This document shows positions 1 to 7,835 of a stretch of 64,000 nucleotides of DNA, in pieces. Every line of letters starts with the position of its first letter. Positions within the stretch are counted from its first letter, which is position 1. The position numbers and the translations under genes were made by a program. The notes beneath the pieces were generated by a model, which worked only from the letters and a program-made list of their open reading frames with translations, made no database searches and was not told the origin of the DNA. The DNA is from Blastococcus sp. TML/M2B (GTDB taxonomy: Bacteria > Actinomycetota > Actinomycetes > Mycobacteriales > Geodermatophilaceae), in NCBI RefSeq assembly GCF_016612865.1, contig NZ_JAENZZ010000002.1:1-64000 (forward strand), written 5' to 3'.

Positions 1-634
1 CCAGCGCACGACCGAGCCCGCTTCAGACACCTCACCAACCTCGTGGCGAGTTGTTTCGACGCCTGCCTCGAACTGGTTCAGACCGACTTCGTGGTCGCTG
101 TCACGACCGTCCTCCGGTCCACGCCCATGGCTCGACCTGACCGTCATCCCTGTGCGGAATGACAAGGAGGACACCGTGGTGGGGGTCGAGGGCCATCGAC
201 CCAGCCGAGGTGCTATCGGGCACGGACGATGAAGTGCTTGCGGCCGTCCTGCGCATCCACGTGGAATCGCTGGTCCACCTCGCGTCCGCGCGTGGCTGGG
301 ACCCCAGCCCTTCGTTCGTGCCGGGGATTGTGTCTTAGCAAGTGGCTACGAGATCCGCGCGTCACTGCCGGACAAGGTCAATCGCTTCCAGCGGGACATC
401 GTTGCTCGCGCTTGGGGCGTGATTGATCGGGAGTCCGGGCGCATCACCCTCGCTGTGTACGACAGCACCGGACGAGAACTGAAGCGGACCGAGACGTCGT
501 CAGCTGGGACCTTTTGAAGAACGGGCTGCACAAGATCGCGTGGACGGACCGACGCTCGGCTGAGTTGCAGCCTCGGCAGCGCGGTGGCATCGATGTGGGC
601 CCTCGGCTCACGGTGGAGACACCTGCCGAAAGCT
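1..634 (+). pseudogene. Decayed gene of unknown function (several frames)
   Basis: Stretches that look protein-coding follow each other in different frames. Positions 1-162 read ...FRHLTNLVASCFDACLELV and stop at TGA 160-162. Positions 159-338 read ...AIDPAEVLSGTDDEVL... and stop at TAG. Positions 339-517 read ASGYEIRASLPDKVNRFQ... and stop at TGA. Positions about 496-634 read ...SWDLLKNGLHKIAWTDRR... and stop at TGA. Joined, they would make one protein of roughly 200 residues entering from the left edge. I do not recognise the family. At least three or four frame changes argue for real decay, although the window also shows many single indels elsewhere. Base composition looks less GC-rich than the neighbours, so a foreign origin is possible. 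Confidence 0.45.
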
Positions 635-773
635 GATGGACGAAATGTCCCCAAAGCCGCCTGCAGGGCGGGTGCGCGCCGGGTTGTAGGGGCGACGTCA
701 TCGCCCTCACCGATGGGAGTCACTACCACTCGGCGCGACGGTCCGACCAGCGAAAAGTGTCAGACCTGCTCTC

Positions 774-779
774 TAGCGT
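774..779 (+). promoter_or_regulatory. -10 element of HNH remnant (leaderless)
   Basis: TAGCGT lies 6 bases before the ATG at 786. No convincing -35 is visible. The spacing predicts transcription starting at or next to the ATG. Confidence 0.4.
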
Positions 780-785
780 GTGGGC

Positions 786-1427
786 ATGGGAACGTTGGCG
801 GGGACCTCCGTGGTGGAGGGGGTGCTCATCGACTGGGTGGGTGCCCGGCCGGAGGCGCACCTGGACCTGCCGGCCGAGTGGCTGACCGATGAGCAGGTGG
901 CCGGGGAGCTGGGCCGGATCGAGCGGGACCGGGCGCGGCAGACCGCCCGGGAGGCGCAGCTGATCCTGCGGCTGGCGGAGCTGCGGCCCGACACCGACGC
1001 GGGCGGTGAGGTCGCGGGGTTCGCGGTCACCGCCGCGCAGCTGCGCGAGCTGCTGGCCCGGGTGGAGGCGCCCGACGACACCGCCGGCTACGAGCCGCGG
1101 GCGGGGCAGCGGCGGTTCGTCGCCACCCGGGACCGGCGCTGCCGGATGCCGAACTGCGGGCAGCGGGTCGGCTGGGCCGACCTGGACCACGTGGTCGCCC
1201 ACGCCGACGGTGGGGCGACGTCGTGCGCGAACCTGTGCTGCGCCTGCCGCTCCCACCACCGGCTCAAGACCTTCGCCCGCGGCTGGCGCTTCCGCATGGA
1301 CCCCGACGGCACGCTGCACGTGACCAGCCCCTCGGGCATCACCCGCACGACCCGCCCACCGGGCCTGCGACCACCGGAACCACCACCCTCACCACCCGAC
1401 CCCGCCGACGACCCGCCGCCGTTCTGA
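786..1427 (+). CDS. HNH endonuclease/DUF222 family, internally deleted
   Basis: This is a 213-residue member of the DUF222-HNH family, which is present in many copies in Geodermatophilaceae and related actinobacteria. The N-terminus (about residues 25-65, LPAEWLTDEQVAGELGRIE...) matches the start of that family. Residues about 85-180 match its end: ITAAQLRELLARVE-like segment, CRMPNC, then DLDHVVAHADGGATSCANLC and CRSHHRLK, which hold the zinc and HNH residues. The roughly 200-250 residue middle of the usual protein is missing, so this is probably an in-frame deletion derivative. The HNH core looks complete, so nicking activity cannot be excluded. The proline-rich tail is normal for the family. 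ATG 786 is preferred over GTG 780 because of the -10 at 774-779. Confidence 0.7.
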   Translation: MGTLAGTSVVEGVLIDWVGARPEAHLDLPAEWLTDEQVAGELGRIERDRARQTAREAQLILRLAELRPDTDAGGEVAGFAVTAAQLRELLARVEAPDDTAGYEPRAGQRRFVATRDRRCRMPNCGQRVGWADLDHVVAHADGGATSCANLCCACRSHHRLKTFARGWRFRMDPDGTLHVTSPSGITRTTRPPGLRPPEPPPSPPDPADDPPPF

Positions 1428-1438
1428 TCCGGTGGGAT

Positions 1439-1468
1439 GTCGACCGGTCGATCTGTCGACCGGTCGAC
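1439..1468. terminator. Bidirectional terminator hairpin
   Basis: GTCGACCGGTCGA (1439-1451) pairs perfectly with TCGACCGGTCGAC (1456-1468) over a TCTG loop. It sits between two convergent genes. Each arm is itself a copy of the 12-base palindrome TCGACCGGTCGA. No U-tract follows, as is usual in high-GC actinobacteria. Confidence 0.6.
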
Positions 1469-1494
1469 ATGGGCCCGCGCGTGTCGGCGTGCTT

Positions 1495-2196
1495 TCAGTT
1501 CGCCGGCAGGCGCAGGCCGAGTCGTTCCAGCTCGAGCCCGGCCAGGGCCCGGACAGCCGTCGGGTCGCCGGCCCGCCACGCCGCTCCGGTGCCCGGCGGC
1601 AGCGCGGCCAGCCGGGGGAGGGGCGCGGTCGCCATCGCTCGCGCAGCGAGCAGCTCGAGGTCCGGGTGCGCCACCGCCGCCCCGGTCGGCTCCGCCGCGG
1701 CGCTGCTCGACAGCGACCCCGTCGCCACCGCACCCCGTCCCGCTGCCGCGGCCGGTCGAGCCCCCGACAGCAGCTGCCCGGCGGCCGCGGCCTCGCGCAC
1801 CCAACGGGCGCGCCACGGCAGCCAGCGCAGCAGCAGCCAGCCCACCGGGAGGACGACGAGGGCGACGGCGAGGATCGTCGCCAGCGTGTCGACGGCGTCC
1901 TGCGCGCTCTGACTGGCGCCCCGGACCGAACCGCTCGCGCGGGCCAGCGCCTCGAACGGGGTGGCCAGCTCGTCGCCCACCAGCGGCACGTCCTCGGCCA
2001 CGCCCGCCGCCGAGCCCATGCTGCCGGCGACCGAGCGGCCGAGGTCCTCGACCGCCCTGCCCGGCTCGGCCAGCAGCAGCACCGCCCCGTGCACCGCCCG
2101 CGCGGCGAGCACCCAGCCCACGACCCACACCAGCAGCCCGACGTCGGCGGCGAGCTGGCGCAGGCGGAGGGCGGGGTGCTGGGCGTACAGGCGCAT
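1495..2196 (-). CDS. Putative membrane protein, unknown function
   Basis: The 233-residue product has two hydrophobic segments, near residues 20-45 (DVGLLVWVVGWVLAARAVHG) and 108-128 (ILAVALVVLPVGWLLLRWL). They frame an Ala/Gly/Glu-rich loop of about 60 residues that probably lies outside the membrane. An Ala-rich cytoplasmic tail follows. ATG 2196 is the first start and is followed by a basic stretch. The gene is divergent from ald, sharing a 107-base intergenic region, and convergent with the HNH remnant. I recognise no family. Confidence 0.6.
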   Translation of the reverse strand: MRLYAQHPALRLRQLAADVGLLVWVVGWVLAARAVHGAVLLLAEPGRAVEDLGRSVAGSMGSAAGVAEDVPLVGDELATPFEALARASGSVRGASQSAQDAVDTLATILAVALVVLPVGWLLLRWLPWRARWVREAAAAGQLLSGARPAAAAGRGAVATGSLSSSAAAEPTGAAVAHPDLELLAARAMATAPLPRLAALPPGTGAAWRAGDPTAVRALAGLELERLGLRLPAN

Positions 2197-2214
2197 CCGC
2201 CCATCCTTCGGCCG

Positions 2215-2285
2215 GCGAGGAGCGCCCGCAGGTCGAGTGCGAGCGCGCGGGACCGCCCGCAGGTCGGGCGTAGCGAGCTCCTCGC
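2215..2285. repeat. Nested repeats upstream of ald
   Basis: GCGAGGAGC (2215-2223) and GCTCCTCGC (2277-2285) form an inverted repeat. Inside it the 13-mer CGCCCGCAGGTCG occurs twice in direct orientation (2223-2235 and 2254-2266, period 31). The array ends just before the ald -10 element, a likely place for an activator or repressor. Binding is inference. Confidence 0.45.
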
Positions 2286-2290
2286 GTGCC

Positions 2291-2296
2291 TAGACT
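2291..2296 (+). promoter_or_regulatory. -10 element of ald (leaderless)
   Basis: TAGACT lies 7 bases before ATG 2304. This predicts a leaderless ald mRNA and fixes the start. The -35 region is poor, consistent with dependence on an activator. Confidence 0.45.
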
Positions 2297-2303
2297 CCCG
2301 CGC

Positions 2304-3419
2304 ATGCAGGTCGGGGTGGCCCGGGAGGTCAAGAGCGGTGAGTACCGGGTGGCGCTCACCCCCGCCGGCGTGACCGAGCTCGTCCGGGCCGGGCACACCG
2401 TGCTGGTCGAGAGCGGCGCGGGCGCGGGCTCCTCGATCCCCGACGCCGAGTACGCCGACGCCGGCGCGCGCCTGGTGCCCGACGCCGACGTCGTCTGGGC
2501 CGACGCGGACCTGCTGCTCAAGGTCAAGGAGCCGGTCGCCGAGGAGTACGGGCGGCTGCGGGCCAGCCAGACGCTGTTCACCTACCTCCACCTCGCGGCC
2601 AGCGAGGAGTGCACCGCAGCCCTGGTCGCCTCGGGCACCACCGCGATCGCCTACGAGACGGTCCAGACCGCCGACGGCGCGCTCCCGCTGCTCGCGCCGA
2701 TGTCCGAGGTCGCCGGCCGGATGGCCCCGCAGGTGGGGGCGCACGCCCTCGAGCGGGCGCACGGCGGCCGCGGCGTGCTGCTCGGCGGCGTCCCCGGGGT
2801 GCACGCGGCCACCGTCGTCGTCCTGGGGGCGGGCGTCGCCGGGATGAGCGCGGCGGCGATCGCGCTGGGCATGCAGGCGGAGGTCGTCGTCCTCGACAAG
2901 GACATCGACAAGCTGCGCGCCGCCGACCGGATCTACCAGGGCCACCTGCAGACCGTCGCCTCCACCGCGTACGAGGTCGAACGGGCGGTGCTCGGCGCCG
3001 ACCTGGTGATCGGCGCGGTCCTGGTGCCGGGGGCCCGGGCACCGGTGCTGGTCAGCAACGAGCTGGTGTCGCGCATGCGGCCGGGGTCGGTGCTGGTGGA
3101 CATCGCCGTCGACCAGGGCGGCTGCTTCGAGGACACCCGCCCGACCACCCACGACGAGCCGACCTTCCGCGTGCACGACTCGGTCTTCTACTGCGTGGCC
3201 AACATGCCCGGCGCGGTGCCGAACACCTCCACCCACGCGCTGACCAACGTCACGCTGCCCTACGTCATGGCCCTCGCCGAGCACGGCACCGTCGAGGCGG
3301 TGGCGGCCGACCCGGCGCTGGCCCGCGGGGTCAACGTCGCGGGCGGCGCCGTCGTCCTGCCCGAGGTGGCCGGGGCGCACGGGCTGACCGCCGTCCCGCT
3401 GGCGGAGGTGCTGTCCTGA
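2304..3419 (+). CDS. ald: Alanine dehydrogenase
   Basis: This enzyme reversibly converts L-alanine and NAD+ to pyruvate, ammonium and NADH. The 371 residues are the normal family length. The N-terminus [20 protein letters not shown] is diagnostic, as are the catalytic region around the KVKEP loop (near residue 75), the HLAA segment (near residue 96) and the NAD-binding glycine motif [14 protein letters not shown] (about residues 172-185). ATG 2304 is chosen over upstream in-frame codons because homologues begin at this methionine and a -10 element lies 7 bases before it. The stop overlaps the earliest possible xerD start, so the two may be co-transcribed. The upstream repeat array suggests regulation, possibly by an Lrp/AsnC-type AldR as in mycobacteria (inference). 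Confidence 0.95.
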   Translation: MQVGVAREVKSGEYRVALTPAGVTELVRAGHTVLVESGAGAGSSIPDAEYADAGARLVPDADVVWADADLLLKVKEPVAEEYGRLRASQTLFTYLHLAASEECTAALVASGTTAIAYETVQTADGALPLLAPMSEVAGRMAPQVGAHALERAHGGRGVLLGGVPGVHAATVVVLGAGVAGMSAAAIALGMQAEVVVLDKDIDKLRAADRIYQGHLQTVASTAYEVERAVLGADLVIGAVLVPGARAPVLVSNELVSRMRPGSVLVDIAVDQGGCFEDTRPTTHDEPTFRVHDSVFYCVANMPGAVPNTSTHALTNVTLPYVMALAEHGTVEAVAADPALARGVNVAGGAVVLPEVAGAHGLTAVPLAEVLS

Positions 3420-3457
3420 CCGTCGCCGACCTGCCGCCCCGCACGGCCGGCTCCGAC

Positions 3458-4393
3458 GTGGAGCTGGTGGTGACCGGCTACCTGGACCACCTCGTCGTCG
3501 AGCGCGGCCTGGCCCAGAACACCATCGCCTCCTACCGCCGCGACCTGCGCCGCTACGCCGAGTACCTCGACGCCGCCGGTGTGCGCGGCCTGGGCGAGAT
3601 CACCGAGTCCGACGTCGCCGGCTTCCTGGCCGCGCTGCGCCGCGGGGACGACGACCACCCGCCGCTGTCGGCCACGTCGGCCGCCCGCGCGGTCGTCGCC
3701 GTGCGCGGCCTGCACCGCTTCGCGCTGCTCGACGGGCTGGTGCCCGACGACGTCGCCGCCGAAGTGCGCCCGCCCACCCCGGCCCGCCGGCTGCCCAAGG
3801 CGATCCCGGTCGAGTCGGTGGTGGCGCTGATCGAGGCGGCGGGCGCGGTCGAGGGCCCGCGGGGGTTGCGCGACCGCGCGCTGCTGGAGCTGCTGTACGG
3901 CACCGGCGCGCGCATCTCGGAGGCGGTCGGGCTCGCCGTGGACGACGTCGACCGCGCCCAGGCGACCGTCCGGCTCGCCGGCAAGGGCGGCAAGGAGCGG
4001 ATCGTGCCGGTGGGCAGCTACGCGCTCCGGGCCGTGGAGGACTACCTCGTCCGCGCCCGCCCCGAGCTGGCCGGCCGGAGCCGGGGCGGCGTGCGCGGCG
4101 GGGCGCTGTTCCTCAACGTGCGCGGCGGGCCGCTGTCGCGGCAGAGCGCCTGGCAGATCCTCCGCTCGGCCGCCGAGCGGGCCGGTGGGCCGGACGGCGT
4201 GGTGCCCGACGTCTCGCCGCACACCCTGCGGCACTCCTTCGCCACGCACCTGCTCGACGGCGGCGCGGACGTGCGCGTGGTGCAGGAGCTGCTCGGCCAC
4301 GCGTCGGTGACGACGACGCAGGTGTACACGCTGGTCACCGTCGACCGGCTGCGCGAGGTGTACGCGACCAGCCATCCGCGCGCCTTGAACTGA
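3458..4393 (+). CDS. xerD: Tyrosine recombinase XerD
   Basis: XerD is the site-specific recombinase that resolves chromosome dimers at dif with XerC. The N-terminal SAM-like domain ([20 protein letters not shown]) is followed by the catalytic domain. That domain carries GTGARISE (first Arg), GKGGKER (Lys), [12 protein letters not shown] (His-x-x-Arg), LLGHAS (His) and the tyrosine in TTTQVYT. The start is uncertain: no ATG fits, GTG 3458 gives 311 residues, and reading may begin up to 14 codons earlier at CTG 3416, overlapping the ald stop. Its place before parA-scpAB is the conserved actinobacterial arrangement, linking dimer resolution with segregation genes. Confidence 0.92.
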   Translation: MELVVTGYLDHLVVERGLAQNTIASYRRDLRRYAEYLDAAGVRGLGEITESDVAGFLAALRRGDDDHPPLSATSAARAVVAVRGLHRFALLDGLVPDDVAAEVRPPTPARRLPKAIPVESVVALIEAAGAVEGPRGLRDRALLELLYGTGARISEAVGLAVDDVDRAQATVRLAGKGGKERIVPVGSYALRAVEDYLVRARPELAGRSRGGVRGGALFLNVRGGPLSRQSAWQILRSAAERAGGPDGVVPDVSPHTLRHSFATHLLDGGADVRVVQELLGHASVTTTQVYTLVTVDRLREVYATSHPRALN

Positions 4394-4603
4394 CAGTCGC
4401 CGCCGAACACGTTGGCAACTTCTGGAGCCGGTTCGGCTGGAGCAGTCACACGAGTTGCCAGGCGTCGCCATGTCGACAAGTCTCCGGCGCGCCCCCTTGG
4501 GAGCGTCCCCCACTCTTCGTAGCGTCCTCATCACCCGAGCGGACAGGACGGCTGACCGCACCCGAACAACCGGGCCCGGGTACGAGGTGGAGGCGACAGA
4601 CTC

Positions 4604-5509
4604 ATGGCGATCCGAGCGGACGCGGCCCCTGCCGTCGCGCGCCCGCGCGACGGCGACCCGGAGATGGGTGCCGCCGCCTCGCGGACGGACCCCGCGCGCG
4701 CCCGGCAGCGTCCGCTGCCGGACCCCAAGCCGCTGACCGAGCACGGCCCGGCCCGCGTCATCGCGATGTGCAACCAGAAGGGCGGCGTCGGCAAGACGAC
4801 GTCGACCATCAACCTGGGTGCCGCGCTGACCGAGTTCGGCCGCAAGGTGCTGCTCATCGACCTGGACCCGCAGGGTGCGCTGTCGGTCGGCCTGGGCGTC
4901 CCGGCGCAGGCCATGGACCGCACCATCTACAACGCGCTCATGGAGCGCCGGACCTCGCTGCGGGACGTGCGCGTGCACACCGACATCCCCGGCCTGGACC
5001 TGGTGCCCAGCAACATCGACCTCTCCGCCGCCGAGGTGCAGCTGGTCAGCGAGGTCGCCCGCGAGCAGACCCTGCTGCGGGTGCTCGCCGACGTGCGCGA
5101 CGAGTACGACTACATCCTCATCGACTGCCAGCCGTCGCTGGGCCTGCTCACGGTCAACGCCCTGACCGCGGCGCAGGGCGTGATGATCCCGCTGGAGTGC
5201 GAGTTCTTCTCGCTGCGCGGGGTGGCGCTGCTGGTCGACACCATCGACAAGGTCAAGGAGCGGCTCAACCCGCAGCTGGAGATCTCCGGCATCCTCGCCA
5301 CGATGTACGACGCGCGCACCGTGCACTGCAAGGAGGTGTTCAGCCGGGTGGTCGAGGCCTTCGGCGACACCGTCTTCCAAACCGTCATCCAGCGCACCGT
5401 CCGGTTCCCGGAGACCACCGTCGCCGGCCAGCCGATCACCACCTGGGCGCCGACCTCCTCGGGTGCCGCGGCCTACCGCGACCTGGCCAAGGAGGTGCTG
5501 GCACTGTGA
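4604..5509 (+). CDS. ParA-family ATPase (Rv1708-like)
   Basis: This is a chromosome- or plasmid-partition type Walker ATPase of 301 residues. It has the deviant Walker A KGGVGKTTS (about residues 57-65), Walker A' LIDLDPQG and Walker B YILIDCQPSLG. About 48 residues precede the ATPase fold, rich in Ala, Arg and Pro, so an internal start is possible, though none is clearly better. It is not the oriC-linked ParA; its position next to scpA/scpB matches mycobacterial Rv1708. The stop overlaps the start of the next gene (GTGA, 5506-5509), so the two proteins are probably made together. A weak -10 (TAGCGT near 4520) lies upstream. Confidence 0.88.
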   Translation: MAIRADAAPAVARPRDGDPEMGAAASRTDPARARQRPLPDPKPLTEHGPARVIAMCNQKGGVGKTTSTINLGAALTEFGRKVLLIDLDPQGALSVGLGVPAQAMDRTIYNALMERRTSLRDVRVHTDIPGLDLVPSNIDLSAAEVQLVSEVAREQTLLRVLADVRDEYDYILIDCQPSLGLLTVNALTAAQGVMIPLECEFFSLRGVALLVDTIDKVKERLNPQLEISGILATMYDARTVHCKEVFSRVVEAFGDTVFQTVIQRTVRFPETTVAGQPITTWAPTSSGAAAYRDLAKEVLAL

Positions 5510-6032
5510 CGCGGCGTCCCGTGCTGCCCGGTGCCTCGGAGCTGTTCCGCCGCACCGACTCGTCGTCCTCGGTCCCCGAGGTCACCGAGCTGCCCAGCCT
5601 CAGCGCCACGGTCAGCTCGCCCGCCCTGCGCACCGCCGCCCGGCGGGCGGGGAGCCGGCCGCCGAGGAGCCGGCCCCGGCGAGCCCGCTCACCCTCGTGC
5701 CCGGGGGAGCGGCGACCCCCGCTGCCTCGAGCGACGACGAGCTGGCCGCCTTCCGCGCCGCCCCCGCGCCCGCACCGGTGCTCACACCCCGGGTGCCGAC
5801 GCGCGGCCGGCCGGCCCGCGGCCGCGAGCGCACCAAGCACGACGAGAAGATCACCGTCTACATCTCGGCCGACGAGCTCATGGCGCTGGAGACCGCCCGG
5901 CTGACCCTCCGGGGCCAGCACGGCGTCGCCGCCGACCGCGGGCGGATCGTCCGCGAGGCGATCTCGGTGATCCTGGCCGACCTCGCCGAGCGCGGCGAGG
6001 ACTCGGTGCTGGTGCGGCGCCTCCAGGGCTGA
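5506..6032 (+). CDS. Ribbon-helix-helix protein, ParA partner candidate (frameshifted)
   Basis: Translation from GTG 5506 gives TRRPVLPGASELFRRT..., rich in Ser, Pro and Thr. Near 5649-5652, in a GGGG run, the reading must move by one frame to continue as GGEPAAEEPAPASPL... to the stop at 6032. The C-terminal 70 residues (RTKHDEKITVYISADELMAL... GRIVREAISVILADLAERGE) look like a ribbon-helix-helix DNA-binding fold: a beta strand, then two helices. The full product would be about 175 residues with a disordered N-terminal half. Coupling to the ParA gene suggests a centromere-binding role like ParG or Omega (inference). The shift is probably a missing base rather than decay, since both halves keep coding character. 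Confidence 0.65.
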
Positions 6033-6044
6033 GCGGCGCGCGCC

Positions 6045-6050
6045 TACGCT
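6045..6050 (+). promoter_or_regulatory. Possible internal -10 for scpA
   Basis: TACGCT is 8 bases before GTG 6059. It could give a leaderless scpA transcript separate from the parA operon. Confidence 0.3.
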
Positions 6051-6058
6051 CGCTGACC

Positions 6059-6940
6059 GTGGAGGACAGCAGCGCGGCAGCGGGGACGCCGGACGCCGTC
6101 GTCCCCGCGCGCTTCACCGTGCGGCTGACCAACTTCGAGGGCCCGTTCGACCTGCTGCTGCAGCTGATCGGCAAGCACAAGCTCGACGTCACCGAGATCG
6201 CGCTGTCCACGGTCACCGACGAGTTCATCGCCCATCTGCGCGCCCTGGGCGACGAACTCGACCTCGACCAGGCCAGCGAGTTCCTCGTGGTCGCCGCCAC
6301 GCTGCTCGACCTCAAGGCCGCCCGGCTGCTGCCGGCCGCCGAGGTCGACGACGAGGAGGACCTCGAGCTGCTCGAGGCGCGCGACCTGCTCTTCGCCCGG
6401 CTGCTCCAGTACAAGGCCTACAAGCAGGCGGCCGCCTTCCTGCGCGAGCGGGAGGGCGAGGCCGCCCGCCGGTTCCCCCGGGTCGCGGCCCTGGAGCCGC
6501 GGTTCGCCGACCTCGCGCCCGAGGTGCGGCTGGACCTCACCCCGGCGCAGTTCGCCGCCCTGGCCGCCCGTGCCCTGGCGCCGAAGGCGCCCGACGTCGT
6601 CGGCGTCGGGCACCTGCACGCCCCGCCGGTGAGCGTGAGCGAACAGCTCCTGGTGGTGCGCGACCACCTGGCGCGCGCCGGCACCGTCTCCTTCCGCGCG
6701 CTCACCGCCGACTGCGACCACACCCTCGAGGTGGTCGCCCGGTTCCTCGCGCTGCTGGAGCTCTACCGCCAGCAGCGCGTCACCTTCGAGCAGCTCACGC
6801 CGCTGGGCGAGCTGCACGTGCGCTGGTCGGGCCGGCAGCCCGACGCCGGGGCGGTCGACGTGGACGGGGCCGTTCCCGGCGCCCTGCCCGGCGACGGCGG
6901 CGAGCCGGCGGCCGACGACATCGACGAGGAGTACTCGTGA
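6059..6940 (+). CDS. scpA: Segregation and condensation protein A
   Basis: ScpA is the kleisin that bridges the Smc heads in bacterial condensin. The N-terminal signature FEGPFDLLLQLIGKHKLDVTEIAL (about residues 26-49) and the following EFLVVAATLLDLKAARLLP helix are typical. The C-terminal winged-helix region ends near HVRWSG, followed by an acidic tail ending DDIDEEYS. It has 293 residues, a normal length. GTG 6059 is chosen because it directly precedes the conserved region by about 22 residues and has a possible -10 before it. The stop overlaps the scpB start by 4 bases, so ScpA and ScpB are made together. Confidence 0.94.
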   Translation: MEDSSAAAGTPDAVVPARFTVRLTNFEGPFDLLLQLIGKHKLDVTEIALSTVTDEFIAHLRALGDELDLDQASEFLVVAATLLDLKAARLLPAAEVDDEEDLELLEARDLLFARLLQYKAYKQAAAFLREREGEAARRFPRVAALEPRFADLAPEVRLDLTPAQFAALAARALAPKAPDVVGVGHLHAPPVSVSEQLLVVRDHLARAGTVSFRALTADCDHTLEVVARFLALLELYRQQRVTFEQLTPLGELHVRWSGRQPDAGAVDVDGAVPGALPGDGGEPAADDIDEEYS

Positions 6941-7791
6941 GCACCGACGACGACCGGCCCACCGAGGAGCCGCGGCCCGCCGAGGAGCCCGCCCCGATCT
7001 CCTGGGAGGCGCTGGCCGGCGAGCTGGCGGCCGCGCGCCGGGAGTCCGAGCGGCGGGGGGACGCCGACCCGGCCGCGTGGGACGCCGTCGCGGCCGAGCT
7101 CGCCACCCGCGTCTCCGAGCTGCCGGTGGAGGAGGGCGAGGTCCCGCCGGTCCCGGTGGAGGACGACGAGCCCGCCCCGCCGGCCGCGGCCCCCGAGCCG
7201 GAGCCCGAGCCGGAACCGGAGCCCGAGCCGCTGGAGCTGCTCGACCCCGACGAGCTGCGCGGCGGGCTGGAGGCGCTGCTGTTCGTCATGGACGACCCGG
7301 TCGACGAGGCCACCCTGGCCGGTGCGCTGCGCTGCTCCCTGATCCAGGTGCGGACCGGGCTGGCCGAGCTGGCGCAGGGCTACGACGCGCGCTCGGCGGG
7401 GATCGCGCTGCGCCGGGTGGGGGAGGGGTGGCGGCTCTACACCCGGGAGGAGCACGCCGGCGTCGTCGAGCGGTACCTCGTCGACGGGCAGCGCAGCCGG
7501 CTCAGCCAGGCCGCGCTGGAGACGTTGGCCGTCATCGCCTACCGGCAGCCGGTGACCCGCGCCCGCGTCGCCGCGATCCGCGGGGTCGGCGTCGACGGCG
7601 TCATGCGCACCCTGATCGGCCGCGGGCTGGTCTCCGAGGTGGGCAGCGACCCCGACAGCGGCGGCGGGCTCTACGCCACGACGCCGCTGTTCCTCGAGCG
7701 GCTCGGGCTGACCTCGCTCGCCGACCTGCCCGAGCTGGCGCCGCTGCTGCCCGAGACCGCCGCCGTCCTCGACGAGCACCCCGACAGCTGA
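6937..7791 (+). CDS. scpB: Segregation and condensation protein B
   Basis: ScpB is the KITE subunit of the Smc-ScpAB condensin, made of two winged-helix domains that dimerise and bind ScpA. It is recognised by LRGGLEALLFVMDDPVDEATLA (around residue 106) and by LSQAALETLAVIAYRQPVTR followed by IRGVGVDGVMRTLIGRGLV. The first 100 residues are an acidic, low-complexity leader containing a run of Glu-Pro pairs (encoded near 7194-7230). The family core needs only about 180 residues, so this extension is additional. The GTGA overlap with scpA fixes the start at 6937. Confidence 0.93.
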   Translation: MSTDDDRPTEEPRPAEEPAPISWEALAGELAAARRESERRGDADPAAWDAVAAELATRVSELPVEEGEVPPVPVEDDEPAPPAAAPEPEPEPEPEPEPLELLDPDELRGGLEALLFVMDDPVDEATLAGALRCSLIQVRTGLAELAQGYDARSAGIALRRVGEGWRLYTREEHAGVVERYLVDGQRSRLSQAALETLAVIAYRQPVTRARVAAIRGVGVDGVMRTLIGRGLVSEVGSDPDSGGGLYATTPLFLERLGLTSLADLPELAPLLPETAAVLDEHPDS

Positions 7792-7835
7792 GGAGTGACC
7801 GGCGTCCTTTGCGCCGGGTGGGAGACTGGGCGGCG

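Noticed and set aside
32..158. GGAAT and GGAGG sites near the left edge as promoter and start of an intact gene
   Set aside because: The frames after them break within 100-180 bases; they are better explained as remnants of a decayed gene.
3458..4393. XerD gene as part of a mobile element
   Set aside because: Full length, typical motifs and the conserved chromosomal neighbourhood (parA-scpAB) show it is the housekeeping recombinase.
4394..4603. parS-like centromere sites near parA
   Set aside because: No sequence close to the bacterial parS consensus TGTTTCACGTGAAACA was seen. GGCAACT/AGTTGCC halves at 4412-4460 are too far apart to count.
7190..7235. Repeat element in scpB
   Set aside because: It is only a run of Glu-Pro codons in a low-complexity linker, not a mobile or regulatory repeat.
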